Under the pieces are notes generated by a model. The model was not told the origin of the DNA. It saw nothing but the letters and a program-made list of their open reading frames with translations, and made no database searches. This document shows, piece by piece, positions 19,760 through 30,530 of a DNA stretch of 64,000 nucleotides. Source of the DNA: Nocardia wallacei (lineage in GTDB: Bacteria > Actinomycetota > Actinomycetes > Mycobacteriales > Mycobacteriaceae); NCBI RefSeq assembly GCF_014466955.1, contig NZ_AP023396.1, positions 5,766,001 to 5,830,000 on the forward strand. Reading direction: 5' to 3'. Made by a program: the position numbers and the translations under genes. Within the stretch, counting starts at the first letter, position 1, and each line of letters opens with the position of its first letter.

Positions 19760-19889
19760 CTTTCCACGCGGTGCGCAACGATGCGGCCGCGAACGGGACG
19801 GACGGAAACGCCCGGCCGTCTCGGATCGACAAAGAAAACAGACCGAAAACCAATCGGACCCCCGAGAGTAATAAGAAGGGAGCCACCAA

Positions 19890-20192
19890 GTGGCCGCTCT
19901 GACCCAGGAACAGATCGTCGAAGAGCTCGGCAAGATCATCGAAGAGGTGACCGGCATCGAGCCCTCCGAGGTGACGATCGAGAAGTCCTTCGTCGACGAC
20001 CTGGACATCGACTCGCTGTCGATGGTCGAGATCGCGGTGCAGACCGAGGACAAGTACGGCGTGAAGATCCCCGACGAGGATCTCGCCAGCCTCAAGACCG
20101 TCGGTGACGCGGTCAACTACATCCAGAAGCTCGAGGCCGAGAACGCTGACGCGGCCGAGGAGCTCAAGGCCAAGTTCGGCCAGGGCGAGTAA
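19890..20192 (+). CDS. acpM: Acyl carrier protein, AcpM type
   Basis: The 100-residue carrier has the phosphopantetheine attachment Ser in DLDIDSLSMVE, a conserved acidic helix II and an extended Glu/Ala-rich C-terminal tail of about 20 residues that E. coli ACP lacks and mycobacterial AcpM has. A GTG start is preceded by AGAAGGGAG. It carries growing meromycolate chains between KasA and other FAS-II enzymes. The 130 bp before it carries no gene and no clear extra promoter. Confidence 0.95.
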   Translation: MAALTQEQIVEELGKIIEEVTGIEPSEVTIEKSFVDDLDIDSLSMVEIAVQTEDKYGVKIPDEDLASLKTVGDAVNYIQKLEAENADAAEELKAKFGQGE

Positions 20193-20204
20193 GGGCCCGA
20201 TACC

Positions 20205-21455
20205 GTGACCACTCCTTCCACCTTGAACGGGAACTTTCCCAACGTCGTCGTTACGAGCCTGGCGGCGGCCACGTCGATCGCGGGCGACGTCGATACGACG
20301 TGGAAGGGTCTCCTCAACGGCGAGAGCGGCATCGACGTTCTCGACGGGGACTTCATCGAGGAGTACCAGCTCCCGGTGCGCATCGGCGGCCGGATCAAGC
20401 TCAATCTCGAGGATGAGATCCCGCGCGTCGAGCGTCGGCGCATGTCCTACGTCGAACAGCTGGCGTTCGCCCTCGGCAAGAAGGTCTGGGAGAACGCCGG
20501 CGCGCCGGAGGTCGACAAGGAGCGTCTCGGCGTCGCCATCGGCACCGGCCTCGGCGGCGGCGACGCGCTCATCGACTCGGTCGACAAGCTGAAGAACGGT
20601 GGCTACCGCAAGATCTCGCCGCTGGCAGTTCAGATGGTCATGCCGAACGGGCCGTCCGCCGTGGTGGGTCTGGAACTGCAGGCCCGGGCGGGAGTGGTCA
20701 CACCGGTCTCGGCGTGTTCGTCGGGTTCGGAAGCCATCGCGAACGCGTGGCGGATGATCGTCATGGGCGACGCCGACATGGTCGTCACCGGCGGCGTCGA
20801 GGGTTACATCGACGCGGTGCCGATCGCGGCGTTCTCCATGATGCGGGCGATGAGCACGCGCAACGACGATCCGAAGGCGGCCTCGCGGCCGTTCGACAAA
20901 GATCGTGACGGCTTCGTCTTCGGCGAGGCCGGCGCGCTGATGGTCATCGAGACCGAGGAGCACGCCAAGGCGCGCGGGGCCACCATCCACGCGCGGCTGC
21001 TGGGTGCGGGCATCACCTCGGACGGTTTCCACCTGGTCGCACCGGATCCCTCGGGTGACGGCGCGGCGCGGGCCATGCAGCGCGCGATGCGTTCGGCGGG
21101 ACTGTCGCCGCAGGACATCACGCACATCAACGCGCACGCGACCGCCACACCGATCGGTGACACGGCGGAAGCGAACGCGATCACCAAGGCCGTCGGCGAC
21201 CACGCCTCGGTCTACGCGCCCAAGTCCGCCCTGGGCCACTCGATCGGCGCCGTCGGCGCCCTCGAGTCGGTGCTCACCGTGCTCAGCATCCGCGACGGCA
21301 TCGTGCCGCCCACGCTGAACCTGGAGAACCAGGACCCGGAGATCGACCTCGACATCGTGCACGGCGAGGCCCGCCGTCAGGAGATCGAGTACGCGATCAA
21401 CAACTCGTTCGGTTTCGGTGGGCACAATGTGGCGCTCGCCTTCGGCCGGTACTGA
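20205..21455 (+). CDS. kasA: Beta-ketoacyl-ACP synthase KasA
   Basis: A condensing enzyme that extends acyl-AcpM with malonyl-AcpM. The protein has 416 residues, exactly the M. tuberculosis KasA length, with catalytic Cys171 ([10 protein letters not shown]), His311 (INAHATATP), Lys340 (APKSALGH) and His345 at the same numbers. GTG start 12 bases after acpM. KasB, which follows KasA in M. tuberculosis, is absent: accD6 comes next. A single KasA may therefore do all elongation steps unless another synthase lies elsewhere. Confidence 0.96.
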   Translation: MTTPSTLNGNFPNVVVTSLAAATSIAGDVDTTWKGLLNGESGIDVLDGDFIEEYQLPVRIGGRIKLNLEDEIPRVERRRMSYVEQLAFALGKKVWENAGAPEVDKERLGVAIGTGLGGGDALIDSVDKLKNGGYRKISPLAVQMVMPNGPSAVVGLELQARAGVVTPVSACSSGSEAIANAWRMIVMGDADMVVTGGVEGYIDAVPIAAFSMMRAMSTRNDDPKAASRPFDKDRDGFVFGEAGALMVIETEEHAKARGATIHARLLGAGITSDGFHLVAPDPSGDGAARAMQRAMRSAGLSPQDITHINAHATATPIGDTAEANAITKAVGDHASVYAPKSALGHSIGAVGALESVLTVLSIRDGIVPPTLNLENQDPEIDLDIVHGEARRQEIEYAINNSFGFGGHNVALAFGRY

Positions 21456-21481
21456 CACGTAGCGGTCAATTCCACAGCGAT

Positions 21482-21528
21482 CCCGGTGGGGTTTCCGGTA
21501 GCGGACAACCCGCGAAAACCCCACCGGG
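21482..21528 (+). other. Intercistronic hairpin between kasA and accD6
   Basis: CCCGGTGGGGTTT (21482-21494) and AAACCCCACCGGG (21516-21528) form a perfect 13-bp stem with a 21-base loop. It lacks a T-run, so it looks more like an RNA stability or partial attenuation element than a full terminator. It occupies the position of kasB in mycobacteria. Confidence 0.7.
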
Positions 21529-21585
21529 GCTTCCACATTCGCAGCCGCGTGAGCGACTCCACATTCCCCTCGAGGAGAGAACGCG

Positions 21586-23031
21586 ATGACCATCATGGCC
21601 CCCGCCGCGGCGGACGCCACCACCGATCCCCGCGATCCGCTGGGCCGGTTGCAGCGCTTCTTCGATCCCGGCACCGTTCTCCCGCTACATCCTCGTGACA
21701 AGTCCGGCGTGCTGGCCGCGATCGGTGAGGTCGACGGCGTGCGCACCGTCGCCTACTGCTCCGACGCCACCGTCATGGGCGGCGCCATGGGCGTCGAGGG
21801 CTGCAAGCACATCGTCGACGCGATCGATACCGCGATCGAATCCCGCATCCCGGTCGTCGGCATCTGGCATTCCGGTGGCGCCCGGCTGGCCGAGGGCGTC
21901 GAGGCGCTGCACGCCGTCGGCACCGTATTCGAGGCCATGGTCCGCGCGTCGGGCCTGGTCCCCCAGATATCGGTGGTGGTCGGCTTCGCCGCCGGCGGCG
22001 CCGCCTACGGTCCCGCGCTGACCGATGTGGTGATCATGGCGCCCGAGGGCCGCATCTTCGTCACCGGCCCCGACGTGGTGCGGTCGGTGACCGGCGAGAA
22101 CGTCGACATGGCCACCCTCGGCGGCCCGGTCACGCACGGCAAGAAGTCCGGCGTCTGCCACATCGTCGCCAATGACGAGGACGACGCCATGCACCGCGGG
22201 CGCAAGCTGGTGTCGATGTTCGCCGAGCAGGGCGAGTTCGATATGTCGGCCGCCCAGCACGGCGACGTCGACCTGAAGGCGATGCTGCCCGAGTCGGCCA
22301 AGCGCGCCTACGACATCAAGCCGATCATCCACGAGCTGCTCGACAATGTCACCAACACCGACGGCGACACCGAATCCTCCTTCGAAGAGCTGCAGGGCGG
22401 TTACGCGCGCAGCATCGTCACCGGTCTGGGCCGGCTCGCGGGCCGCACCGTCGGTGTGCTCGCCAACAATCCGCTGCGCATGGGTGGCTGCCTCACCTCC
22501 GAAAGTGCCGAGAAGGCAGCGCGTTTCGTGCGGCTGTGCAACTCCTTCGGCATTCCGATGGTAGTCGTCACCGACGTGCCCGGCTATCTGCCCGGTGTCG
22601 GCATGGAGTGGGAGGGTGTGGTGCGCCGCGGCGCGAAGCTGTTGCATGCCTTCGCCGAGGCGCAGATTCCGCGGGTCACGCTGGTCACTCGCAAGATCTA
22701 CGGCGGCGCCTACATCGCCATGAACGCCCGTTCGCTGGGCGCGACCGCGGTGTATGCCTGGCCGGAGGCGGAGGTGGCCGTCATGGGCGCCAAGGCCGCG
22801 GTCGGCATCCTGCACAAGAAGGCCATCGCCAAGGCTCCCGAGGAGGAGCGCGAGGCGCTGATCGAGCGGCTCACCGCCGAGCACGAGGCCATCGCCGGCG
22901 GTGTCGGCCGGGCCCTGGCCATCGGTGTCGTGGACGAGGTCATCGATCCGGCCAAGACCCGCTCCACCATCGCCGCCGCACTGGCCGCGGCCCCGGCGAA
23001 GGCCAGCAACAACAAGAACATCCCGCTGTAA
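21586..23031 (+). CDS. accD6: Acyl-CoA carboxylase beta subunit AccD6
   Basis: Carboxyltransferase subunit that makes malonyl-CoA for fatty and mycolic acid synthesis together with a biotinylated AccA3-type subunit. The 481-residue protein has both crotonase-like halves: the oxyanion holes are in WHSGGARLAEG ... GFAAGGAAYGPAL and in DVPGYLPGVGMEWEGV ... RKIYGGAYIAMN. GAGGAG precedes the ATG. It is the last gene of the operon, followed by a strong terminator. Confidence 0.93.
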   Translation: MTIMAPAAADATTDPRDPLGRLQRFFDPGTVLPLHPRDKSGVLAAIGEVDGVRTVAYCSDATVMGGAMGVEGCKHIVDAIDTAIESRIPVVGIWHSGGARLAEGVEALHAVGTVFEAMVRASGLVPQISVVVGFAAGGAAYGPALTDVVIMAPEGRIFVTGPDVVRSVTGENVDMATLGGPVTHGKKSGVCHIVANDEDDAMHRGRKLVSMFAEQGEFDMSAAQHGDVDLKAMLPESAKRAYDIKPIIHELLDNVTNTDGDTESSFEELQGGYARSIVTGLGRLAGRTVGVLANNPLRMGGCLTSESAEKAARFVRLCNSFGIPMVVVTDVPGYLPGVGMEWEGVVRRGAKLLHAFAEAQIPRVTLVTRKIYGGAYIAMNARSLGATAVYAWPEAEVAVMGAKAAVGILHKKAIAKAPEEEREALIERLTAEHEAIAGGVGRALAIGVVDEVIDPAKTRSTIAAALAAAPAKASNNKNIPL

Positions 23032-23041
23032 GTGGTTGTGC

Positions 23042-23086
23042 CGCAAGGGCGGGCGGTCCGGTGAGCCCGGACCGCCCGCCCTTGCG
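23042..23086 (+). terminator. Intrinsic terminator of the FAS-II operon
   Basis: A perfect 20-bp GC-rich stem (23042-23061 with 23067-23086) with a 5-base loop begins ten bases after the accD6 stop. The T-run is weak, as is normal in high-GC actinobacteria. Confidence 0.85.
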
Positions 23087-23212
23087 TCGTCTGCCCTGTG
23101 GACAACTCGCATGTTGTGGACAACCCCGGTCGCGAGACGGGTAGCCGACCCCTCCGGCGCGTAGGCTCCCAGACGTCCGCACACACATCGCGGCACCACC
23201 GAGGGGGATCAC

Positions 23213-23452
23213 ATGAACGCGGAAGAACAGCTCGCCGAGATGCGCACCGACCTGCTCGCCGCGCAGGAGGCGCTGGAGCAGGCGCACGACGACTACCGCC
23301 GCCTCCGCGACGACTACGTCCTCATGCAGTACGAGCAGATCGCCATCCGGCACGAGGTCATCGAGCTGGACCATCTGGTACGCGAGAAGATGCGGGAAAT
23401 GGCCGAGGAACTGCGCCTGCTCCGCGGCGACGAGGGCTCGCCGGACGGTTGA
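23213..23452 (+). CDS. Small coiled-coil protein (79 aa)
   Basis: Nearly all residues fall in one long heptad-rich helix (LAEMRTDLLAAQEALEQAH...), very acidic, with no Cys or membrane segment. GAGGGGG lies a few bases before the ATG and terminators flank it on both sides, so it is probably a single-gene unit. Unknown function; possibly a homo-oligomeric scaffold. Confidence 0.6.
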   Translation: MNAEEQLAEMRTDLLAAQEALEQAHDDYRRLRDDYVLMQYEQIAIRHEVIELDHLVREKMREMAEELRLLRGDEGSPDG

Positions 23453-23462
23453 GCCTCCCGGC

Positions 23463-23514
23463 CCACGTCGCGACGCACAGGGGCCTCGGCTCGGTGCGCG
23501 TCGTCGCGACGTGG
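23463..23514. terminator. Bidirectional terminator-like inverted repeat
   Basis: CCACGTCGCGACG (23463-23475) and CGTCGCGACGTGG (23502-23514) are a perfect 13-bp inverted repeat between two convergent genes, so it could end transcripts from both. Confidence 0.65.
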
Positions 23515-23527
23515 CAGCGGGTCGGGC

Positions 23528-24061
23528 TCAGCCCACATCCCGGCGCAGCCAGGTGACCTCGGCGCCCTCGCCGCCCCAGCGGAAGGGCTCCAGGTCGTCG
23601 TCCCAGGGTGTGCCGAGGGCGTTGTCGATCTCGGCGGCGATCTCCGCGGGGGTGTGGCGGCCGCGCTCCCGCGCGACCCGCACTATTTCCCGCAGGCGGT
23701 TTTCCCCCACCATCACGTCGCCGTTGGCGCCCGTGGCACCGCGCCACAGGCCGAGGCCGGGGGCGAAACTGTAGCGTTCGCCGTCGACCCCTTCACTGGG
23801 ATCCTCGGTGACCTCGAAACGCAGTACGGGCCAGGCCCGCAAAGCGGTAGCAATCCGAGATCCGGTGCCCACCGGCCCGACCCAGTCGGTGGTCGCGCGC
23901 AACTGCCCCCGGGCGGCTGGCTGCGATGTCCAGCGCAGTTTCGCGGGGGCCTTCAAGGTCGACGAGAGCGTCCATTCGATGTGCGGGCACAGCGCCGCCG
24001 GCGACGCATGGATGTACACGACACCAGACGTCGCGTCAGCGAACTGATTCGATGCGCGCAC
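23528..24061 (-). CDS. DUF3145 protein (177 aa)
   Basis: It matches the actinobacterial DUF3145 family: ASNQFADATSGVVYIHASP at the start, then LRATTDWVGPVGTGSRIA, RFEVTEDPSEGVDGERY and a GGEGAEVTWLRRDVG end. The GTG start has GGAGG five bases upstream. The family is found in mycobacteria and relatives; its function is not established to my knowledge. Confidence 0.8.
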   Translation of the reverse strand: MRASNQFADATSGVVYIHASPAALCPHIEWTLSSTLKAPAKLRWTSQPAARGQLRATTDWVGPVGTGSRIATALRAWPVLRFEVTEDPSEGVDGERYSFAPGLGLWRGATGANGDVMVGENRLREIVRVARERGRHTPAEIAAEIDNALGTPWDDDLEPFRWGGEGAEVTWLRRDVG

Positions 24062-24155
24062 CTGTACCTCCAGCTTCGACGTAGGACGTCTTCCCCAACA
24101 TCCCGTCGAGCCGGTGCGTTGCCCGAGTTTACTGGAGTGCCCGGAGTTACGGGTG

Positions 24156-25058
24156 TTACTTTTCGGCCGTGTCGCGTGACGTCGTGATTTCGTCGATCAC
24201 CCCGTCGCTGAACGTCGGCCACACCGCGCGGGCCCAGTCGCCGAAGTTCTCGTCGCTGAGCGCCACGCACGCCACCCCGAGGGCCGGGTCCACCCACAGG
24301 AAGGTGCCGGACTGCCCGAAGTGTCCGTAGGTGCGCGGCGAGTTGGCGGCGCCGGTCCAATGCGGAGTTTTGTGGTCGCGGATCTCGAAGCCCAGACCCC
24401 AATCATTGGGGCGTTGGGTGCCGTACCCGGGCAGCACCCCGTTACGGCCGGGGAATTGCACCTCGGTGGCCTCGGCCAGCGTTTGCGCGGAAAGCAGTGC
24501 GGGCCGCAGCAACTCACCGGCGAATCGCAGCATATCGTGCAGTGAGGAGCGTGCCGCATGTCCGGCCGAGCCGGTGAGCACCGAGGATTTCATTTCGAGC
24601 GGCTCGAATACCGCCTCGTGCAGGTACTCCGCGAAGTCGATGCCGGTCTGGTCGGTCACGAACTGGGCCAGGCACTCGAATCCGGAACTCGAGTAGATGC
24701 GCCGTTCCCCCGGCTCGGCCATGATCACATTGGTGTCGAAGGCCAGCCCGGAGGTGTGCGCCAGCAGATGCCGCACCGTCGACCCCGGCGGCCCGGCCGG
24801 TTGGTCCAGTTCGATGGCGCCCTCTTCCACGGCCACCAGAACGGCGTATGCCACAAGAGGTTTGGTCACCGAGGCGAGCGCGAACACCCGCTCCCCGTCG
24901 CCCGCCACCGCGATGCCGCCCCGCGGGTCCGCCACCCCGGCGGCGGCATGCCGAACCGGCCACTCCCGAATCTGCTCCAGCGCTCGCACCCGCACGAGCC
25001 TACGACCCGCCTCCGTCGCCCTCGCAACCGGATCGGCGTGTCCCGCTGAGAGATTCAC
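24156..25058 (-). CDS. Serine hydrolase of the beta-lactamase/class C family
   Basis: Catalytic SxxK in ALASVTKPLV, a Tyr motif in RIYSSSGFE and a HFGQSG triad motif replacing KTG place this 300-residue protein with class C-like serine hydrolases and esterases (LipD/LipL-like in mycobacteria). No signal peptide is seen, so it may be cytoplasmic. The GTG start overlaps the stop of the upstream phosphotransferase gene by four bases, so the two are translationally coupled. Substrate unknown. Confidence 0.8.
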   Translation of the reverse strand: MNLSAGHADPVARATEAGRRLVRVRALEQIREWPVRHAAAGVADPRGGIAVAGDGERVFALASVTKPLVAYAVLVAVEEGAIELDQPAGPPGSTVRHLLAHTSGLAFDTNVIMAEPGERRIYSSSGFECLAQFVTDQTGIDFAEYLHEAVFEPLEMKSSVLTGSAGHAARSSLHDMLRFAGELLRPALLSAQTLAEATEVQFPGRNGVLPGYGTQRPNDWGLGFEIRDHKTPHWTGAANSPRTYGHFGQSGTFLWVDPALGVACVALSDENFGDWARAVWPTFSDGVIDEITTSRDTAEK

Positions 25059-26110
25059 TCCATCAGGCCGCGCGCCATATCGAACAGCTCGAGAGTGATG
25101 GCGTGCAGGAAATCGCCGACCTGCTTGGGCGCCTTGCCCGCGAAGGCGCGGGCGTGCGTGCCCTCCAGGACGATGCCGAGCTTGAAGCAGGCCAGCACCG
25201 TGTACCAGGTGACGTTGCTCAGATCGCGATCGGAGAACCGGCCGTAGTGCTCGATCATCTCCTCCGGCGTCGGCAGTCCGCCCACCTCGCCCAGCTTGCC
25301 GATCAGCGCGCCCTTCGTGCCGCCGGGTTCCGGCCGGGTGGCGATCTGCCAGCCCAGGTCCAGCAGCGGGTCGCCGATGGTCGACATCTCCCAGTCCACC
25401 AGCGCCGCGACCTCGGGCCCATCGTAGGAGAACATGATGTTCGCCAGGTGGCAGTCGCCGTGCAGGATGCCGGGTCGCCACTCCGTGGGCCGGTTGCGGT
25501 CGAGCCAGTCGCCGACCTGCTCCACGCCCGGAATCTCCGGTCCCGGGTAGCCCTCGTTGGCGCTGTAGGACTCGAGTTCGCCCAGCCAGCGTGAGACCTG
25601 CCGCTCCAGGAACCCGTCCGGTTTGCCGTAGTCGGCCAGTCCGAGCGCCTGGTAGTCCAGCGAGCCGAGCCGCGCGATCGCCTCCACCGCCGACAGCCCC
25701 ATCTGCCGCCGCATCTCCGGATCACCGGCGTACAGCGCGGGCAGCTCGTTCTGCGGATTGAACCCGGTGATCGGTTCCATCAGATAGAAGACCGCGCCGA
25801 GCACCGACTCGTCGGGACACGCGGCGATCACCTCGGGCGCGCGGACCCCGGTGCCGGTCAGCGCCCCGAGCAGCCGGGCCTCCCGCCGGATCACCTCATT
25901 GCTCTTGGGGCGCAAGTGTTTCGGACCCCGGCGCAGCACGTAGTCGCGCCCGCCGCGGGCGAAGCTCAGCATGATGTTCTGGGTGCCGCCGCCCAGTGCC
26001 GTCACCTGCTCGAACTCGCCGCCGGGCAGGCCCTGCTCGTCCATCCATTTTCCGACGATGGTGAAGTCGACGACGTCACGGTCCACTTCGGCCGGTTGCA
26101 CCACAGACAT
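25055..26110 (-). CDS. Phosphotransferase family protein (APH/ACAD10-like kinase)
   Basis: A protein-kinase-like fold of about 351 residues: glycine-rich GGGTQNIML, Lys/Arg region YVLRRGPK, the catalytic loop LHGDCHLANIM and the metal-binding DWEMSTIGDP. Such proteins, abundant in mycolata, resemble the kinase part of ACAD10 and phosphorylate hydroxyacyl or small-molecule substrates. Start MSVVQPAEVD is preferred; an ATG three codons earlier is possible. Coupled to the serine hydrolase downstream. Confidence 0.82.
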   Translation of the reverse strand: MSVVQPAEVDRDVVDFTIVGKWMDEQGLPGGEFEQVTALGGGTQNIMLSFARGGRDYVLRRGPKHLRPKSNEVIRREARLLGALTGTGVRAPEVIAACPDESVLGAVFYLMEPITGFNPQNELPALYAGDPEMRRQMGLSAVEAIARLGSLDYQALGLADYGKPDGFLERQVSRWLGELESYSANEGYPGPEIPGVEQVGDWLDRNRPTEWRPGILHGDCHLANIMFSYDGPEVAALVDWEMSTIGDPLLDLGWQIATRPEPGGTKGALIGKLGEVGGLPTPEEMIEHYGRFSDRDLSNVTWYTVLACFKLGIVLEGTHARAFAGKAPKQVGDFLHAITLELFDMARGLME

Positions 26111-26249
26111 GCCCCACATTCTGCACCAACGACCGCAGGCAACTGAAGGCATATGCCCTCAATGCGGTGTGCGGGCGGTTCGCCCGCACCCGATACGGTG
26201 ACAGCATGAGCACGACCCGCTCCCGTCGGCACGGGAGCCGCAGCACCCG

Positions 26250-28385
<2,136 letters not shown>

Positions 28386-28455
28386 ACACGCGCTCTACCA
28401 GCGGCAGCGTCGAATTTCCGGCATGTCGGCACCGCCTGGCATAGTTCGGATCACG

Positions 28456-30075
28456 ATGACAGCCACCCACAGCGGTTCGACGCCGGTACCCACCTCGCTG
28501 CTGACCGTGCTGCTCTCCTGGCGGTCGGGGCACGCGGTGGACGCGCATGCCCTGCTGCTGTCGGACAGCGGGCAGGTGCGGTCCGAGCGCGACGCGGTGT
28601 TCTTCAACGCGCCCCGGCATCCGTCGCAGGCCGTCACGCTGGATCAGCAGCCGCTGCCGGGCACCGCGCGGCTGTCGGTGTCGCTGCCGCGCACGGCGTC
28701 CGAGGTGACCCGGATCGTGGTGGCGGGCTCGGTCGAGGAGGGGGAACTGGCCGAGGTGCCGGGGCTGACGGTCAGCGTCGAGGACGCCGCGGGGCTGGTG
28801 GCGCGGGCCGATATCGCGGCCGCGACGGGCGTGCGGGCGATGGTGCTCGGCGAGTTCCATCGGCACGAGGATCGCTGGTGGTTTCGCGGCGGCGGCCCCG
28901 GAAAGCCCGGACTCACCGAACTTTTCGTCGTTTTCGGCGTCACGCCCGGCCGCTCCCTCTCACTGCAGCGGACCACCGTCGACGACCGGGTAGGCGAAAT
29001 CTTCGCCGCCCCAACCGATCCCGATCGCCCCGATTGGCATCCGGACCCCGGCGGCGACGCGCTGCGCTGGTGGGACGGCTCGGCGTGGACCGAGGAGACC
29101 GCATCGCGGCGGCCCTCGGATCCGCGCGCCTGTACCCGGTGCGGGCGGCGACGCGGCTGGCGGGTCCTGGGCGCCCCGGCACCGTGCCGGGCCTGCGCCG
29201 CCGAGATCGAGGAGTACCTGCGCGGCTGGCGGGTCCGGGCCTGGCGGGTGCTGACCGGCACCGGCCCGCGCTCGCCGGACTGGGACGAGCTGTGGACGGC
29301 GCTGCGCTATCGACACATCCCGGCCGACACCGGCCGGGCGGCGCTTCGTGCTCCGGGCTCGGCCTGGCTGGAGCGGCTCACCGCGTTCGCCGAGGTGGAC
29401 GGCGAGGTCACCGCCGATACCGTGGACGACTTCGAGACGGTCGCCGAGTCGCTGCGGCTCGCCGGCCCGATGGTCGACGAACTGCGCCGCCGGCTGCACC
29501 GCGGCCGCACCCTGTCGCGCTTGCGCTCGGGCGTGCTGCCGCACGTACGCGCGACCGACCTGCACCTGGACCCGGAGGAGCGCGTCCACGTCGACGTCGC
29601 CGCGATCCGGGTCCGGCAGCTGGCCCGCGGGCCCAAGACCACCGCGGGACGGCTGATCTGCTCGAACAAGAAGCTCCGGTTCGTCGGCCCGGAGGCGGGG
29701 GTGGAACTGCCGTGGTCGCGCATCGTGTCCGTCACCGCCGCGGGTGACACCGTCTCGATCTCGGCGACCGCCGCGCGCGGCGGGGCCGACTTCGAGGTCG
29801 ACGACGCGGAGCTGGTGGCCGCCGCGATGGAGGGTGCGCTGCGGGTGGCCAAACGGCTCGCCCTCGCGCCCGGTCGCCGCGACCGCCGCTCCATCCCGCC
29901 GGAGATCAAAGCCGAGGTCTGGCGCCGCGACGGTGGTCGTTGCGGCGAGTGCGGCGCCACCCACTATCTCGAGTTCGATCACGTCATCCCGCTCAGCCGC
30001 GGTGGCGCGACGAGCGCGGCGAACCTGCAGATTCTGTGCCGCGCCTGCAATCGCGCCAAAGGCTCACGGATCTGA
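28456..30075 (+). CDS. TerD-DUF2510-PH-like-HNH fusion protein
   Basis: Domains in order, in a 539-residue protein: TerD-like beta-sandwich at about 15-180 (with weakened acidic Ca-binding signature), DUF2510 (PDWHPDPGGDALRWWDGSAW, 193-214), a four-Cys zinc ribbon (C226, C229, C244, C247), a helical region, a bacterial PH-like barrel (GRLICSNKKLRFVG...WSRIVSV, about 395-455) and a C-terminal HNH nuclease (CGEC, FDHVIPLSRGG, N, CRAC; C496, H509, C528). TerD domains belong to stress and phage-resistance systems, and HNH suggests a DNA-acting effector. The start is uncertain; an ATG eleven codons upstream is possible. Confidence 0.78.
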   Translation: MTATHSGSTPVPTSLLTVLLSWRSGHAVDAHALLLSDSGQVRSERDAVFFNAPRHPSQAVTLDQQPLPGTARLSVSLPRTASEVTRIVVAGSVEEGELAEVPGLTVSVEDAAGLVARADIAAATGVRAMVLGEFHRHEDRWWFRGGGPGKPGLTELFVVFGVTPGRSLSLQRTTVDDRVGEIFAAPTDPDRPDWHPDPGGDALRWWDGSAWTEETASRRPSDPRACTRCGRRRGWRVLGAPAPCRACAAEIEEYLRGWRVRAWRVLTGTGPRSPDWDELWTALRYRHIPADTGRAALRAPGSAWLERLTAFAEVDGEVTADTVDDFETVAESLRLAGPMVDELRRRLHRGRTLSRLRSGVLPHVRATDLHLDPEERVHVDVAAIRVRQLARGPKTTAGRLICSNKKLRFVGPEAGVELPWSRIVSVTAAGDTVSISATAARGGADFEVDDAELVAAAMEGALRVAKRLALAPGRRDRRSIPPEIKAEVWRRDGGRCGECGATHYLEFDHVIPLSRGGATSAANLQILCRACNRAKGSRI

Positions 30076-30530
30076 GGTATTCGATTGACCGACAGGTCAC
30101 CGGCGAACGGCCGGTCGATCGGATGCGCGCCGCACGCCGTTGTCCGGCACCACCTCCGACACGTGCGCCGTTGCACGTGCCTACCGTCCCGACACCTGTC
30201 TGGTACCCGGATTCCCGATCTGCGCGCCCGAAACCTCCCGGCTCCCGGAATCGCTTCCAAGCCGACTGACTGGTTTATTTTCCGAGGCACCGGTCTGCGA
30301 TCCGGCTACAGTCCAAACTCATTGACGTGTAGCATGATTCACGCGGTGAGCCGCCGTCGGCCAGGGTGGGAAAGCGCCTCGGCGGTCACCATGGATTTGT
30401 GCACCGGCTGAATCCGGATGTCCCGCGAGACATCCACTGCCGCAACGATGCCGCTTCTACACACCTGGCTCCTGCCGGGGCCGCCACTCCGTTTCAGTCG
30501 GGCACATCCGTCCGATGAAGGGACTGGAGT
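30076..30530. other. Gene-free interval, 455 bp
   Basis: Neither strand has a frame with convincing codon bias and a ribosome binding site. The region lies between two same-direction genes and should hold the promoter of the LuxR-type regulator. No strong hairpin or repeat was seen. Confidence 0.5.
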
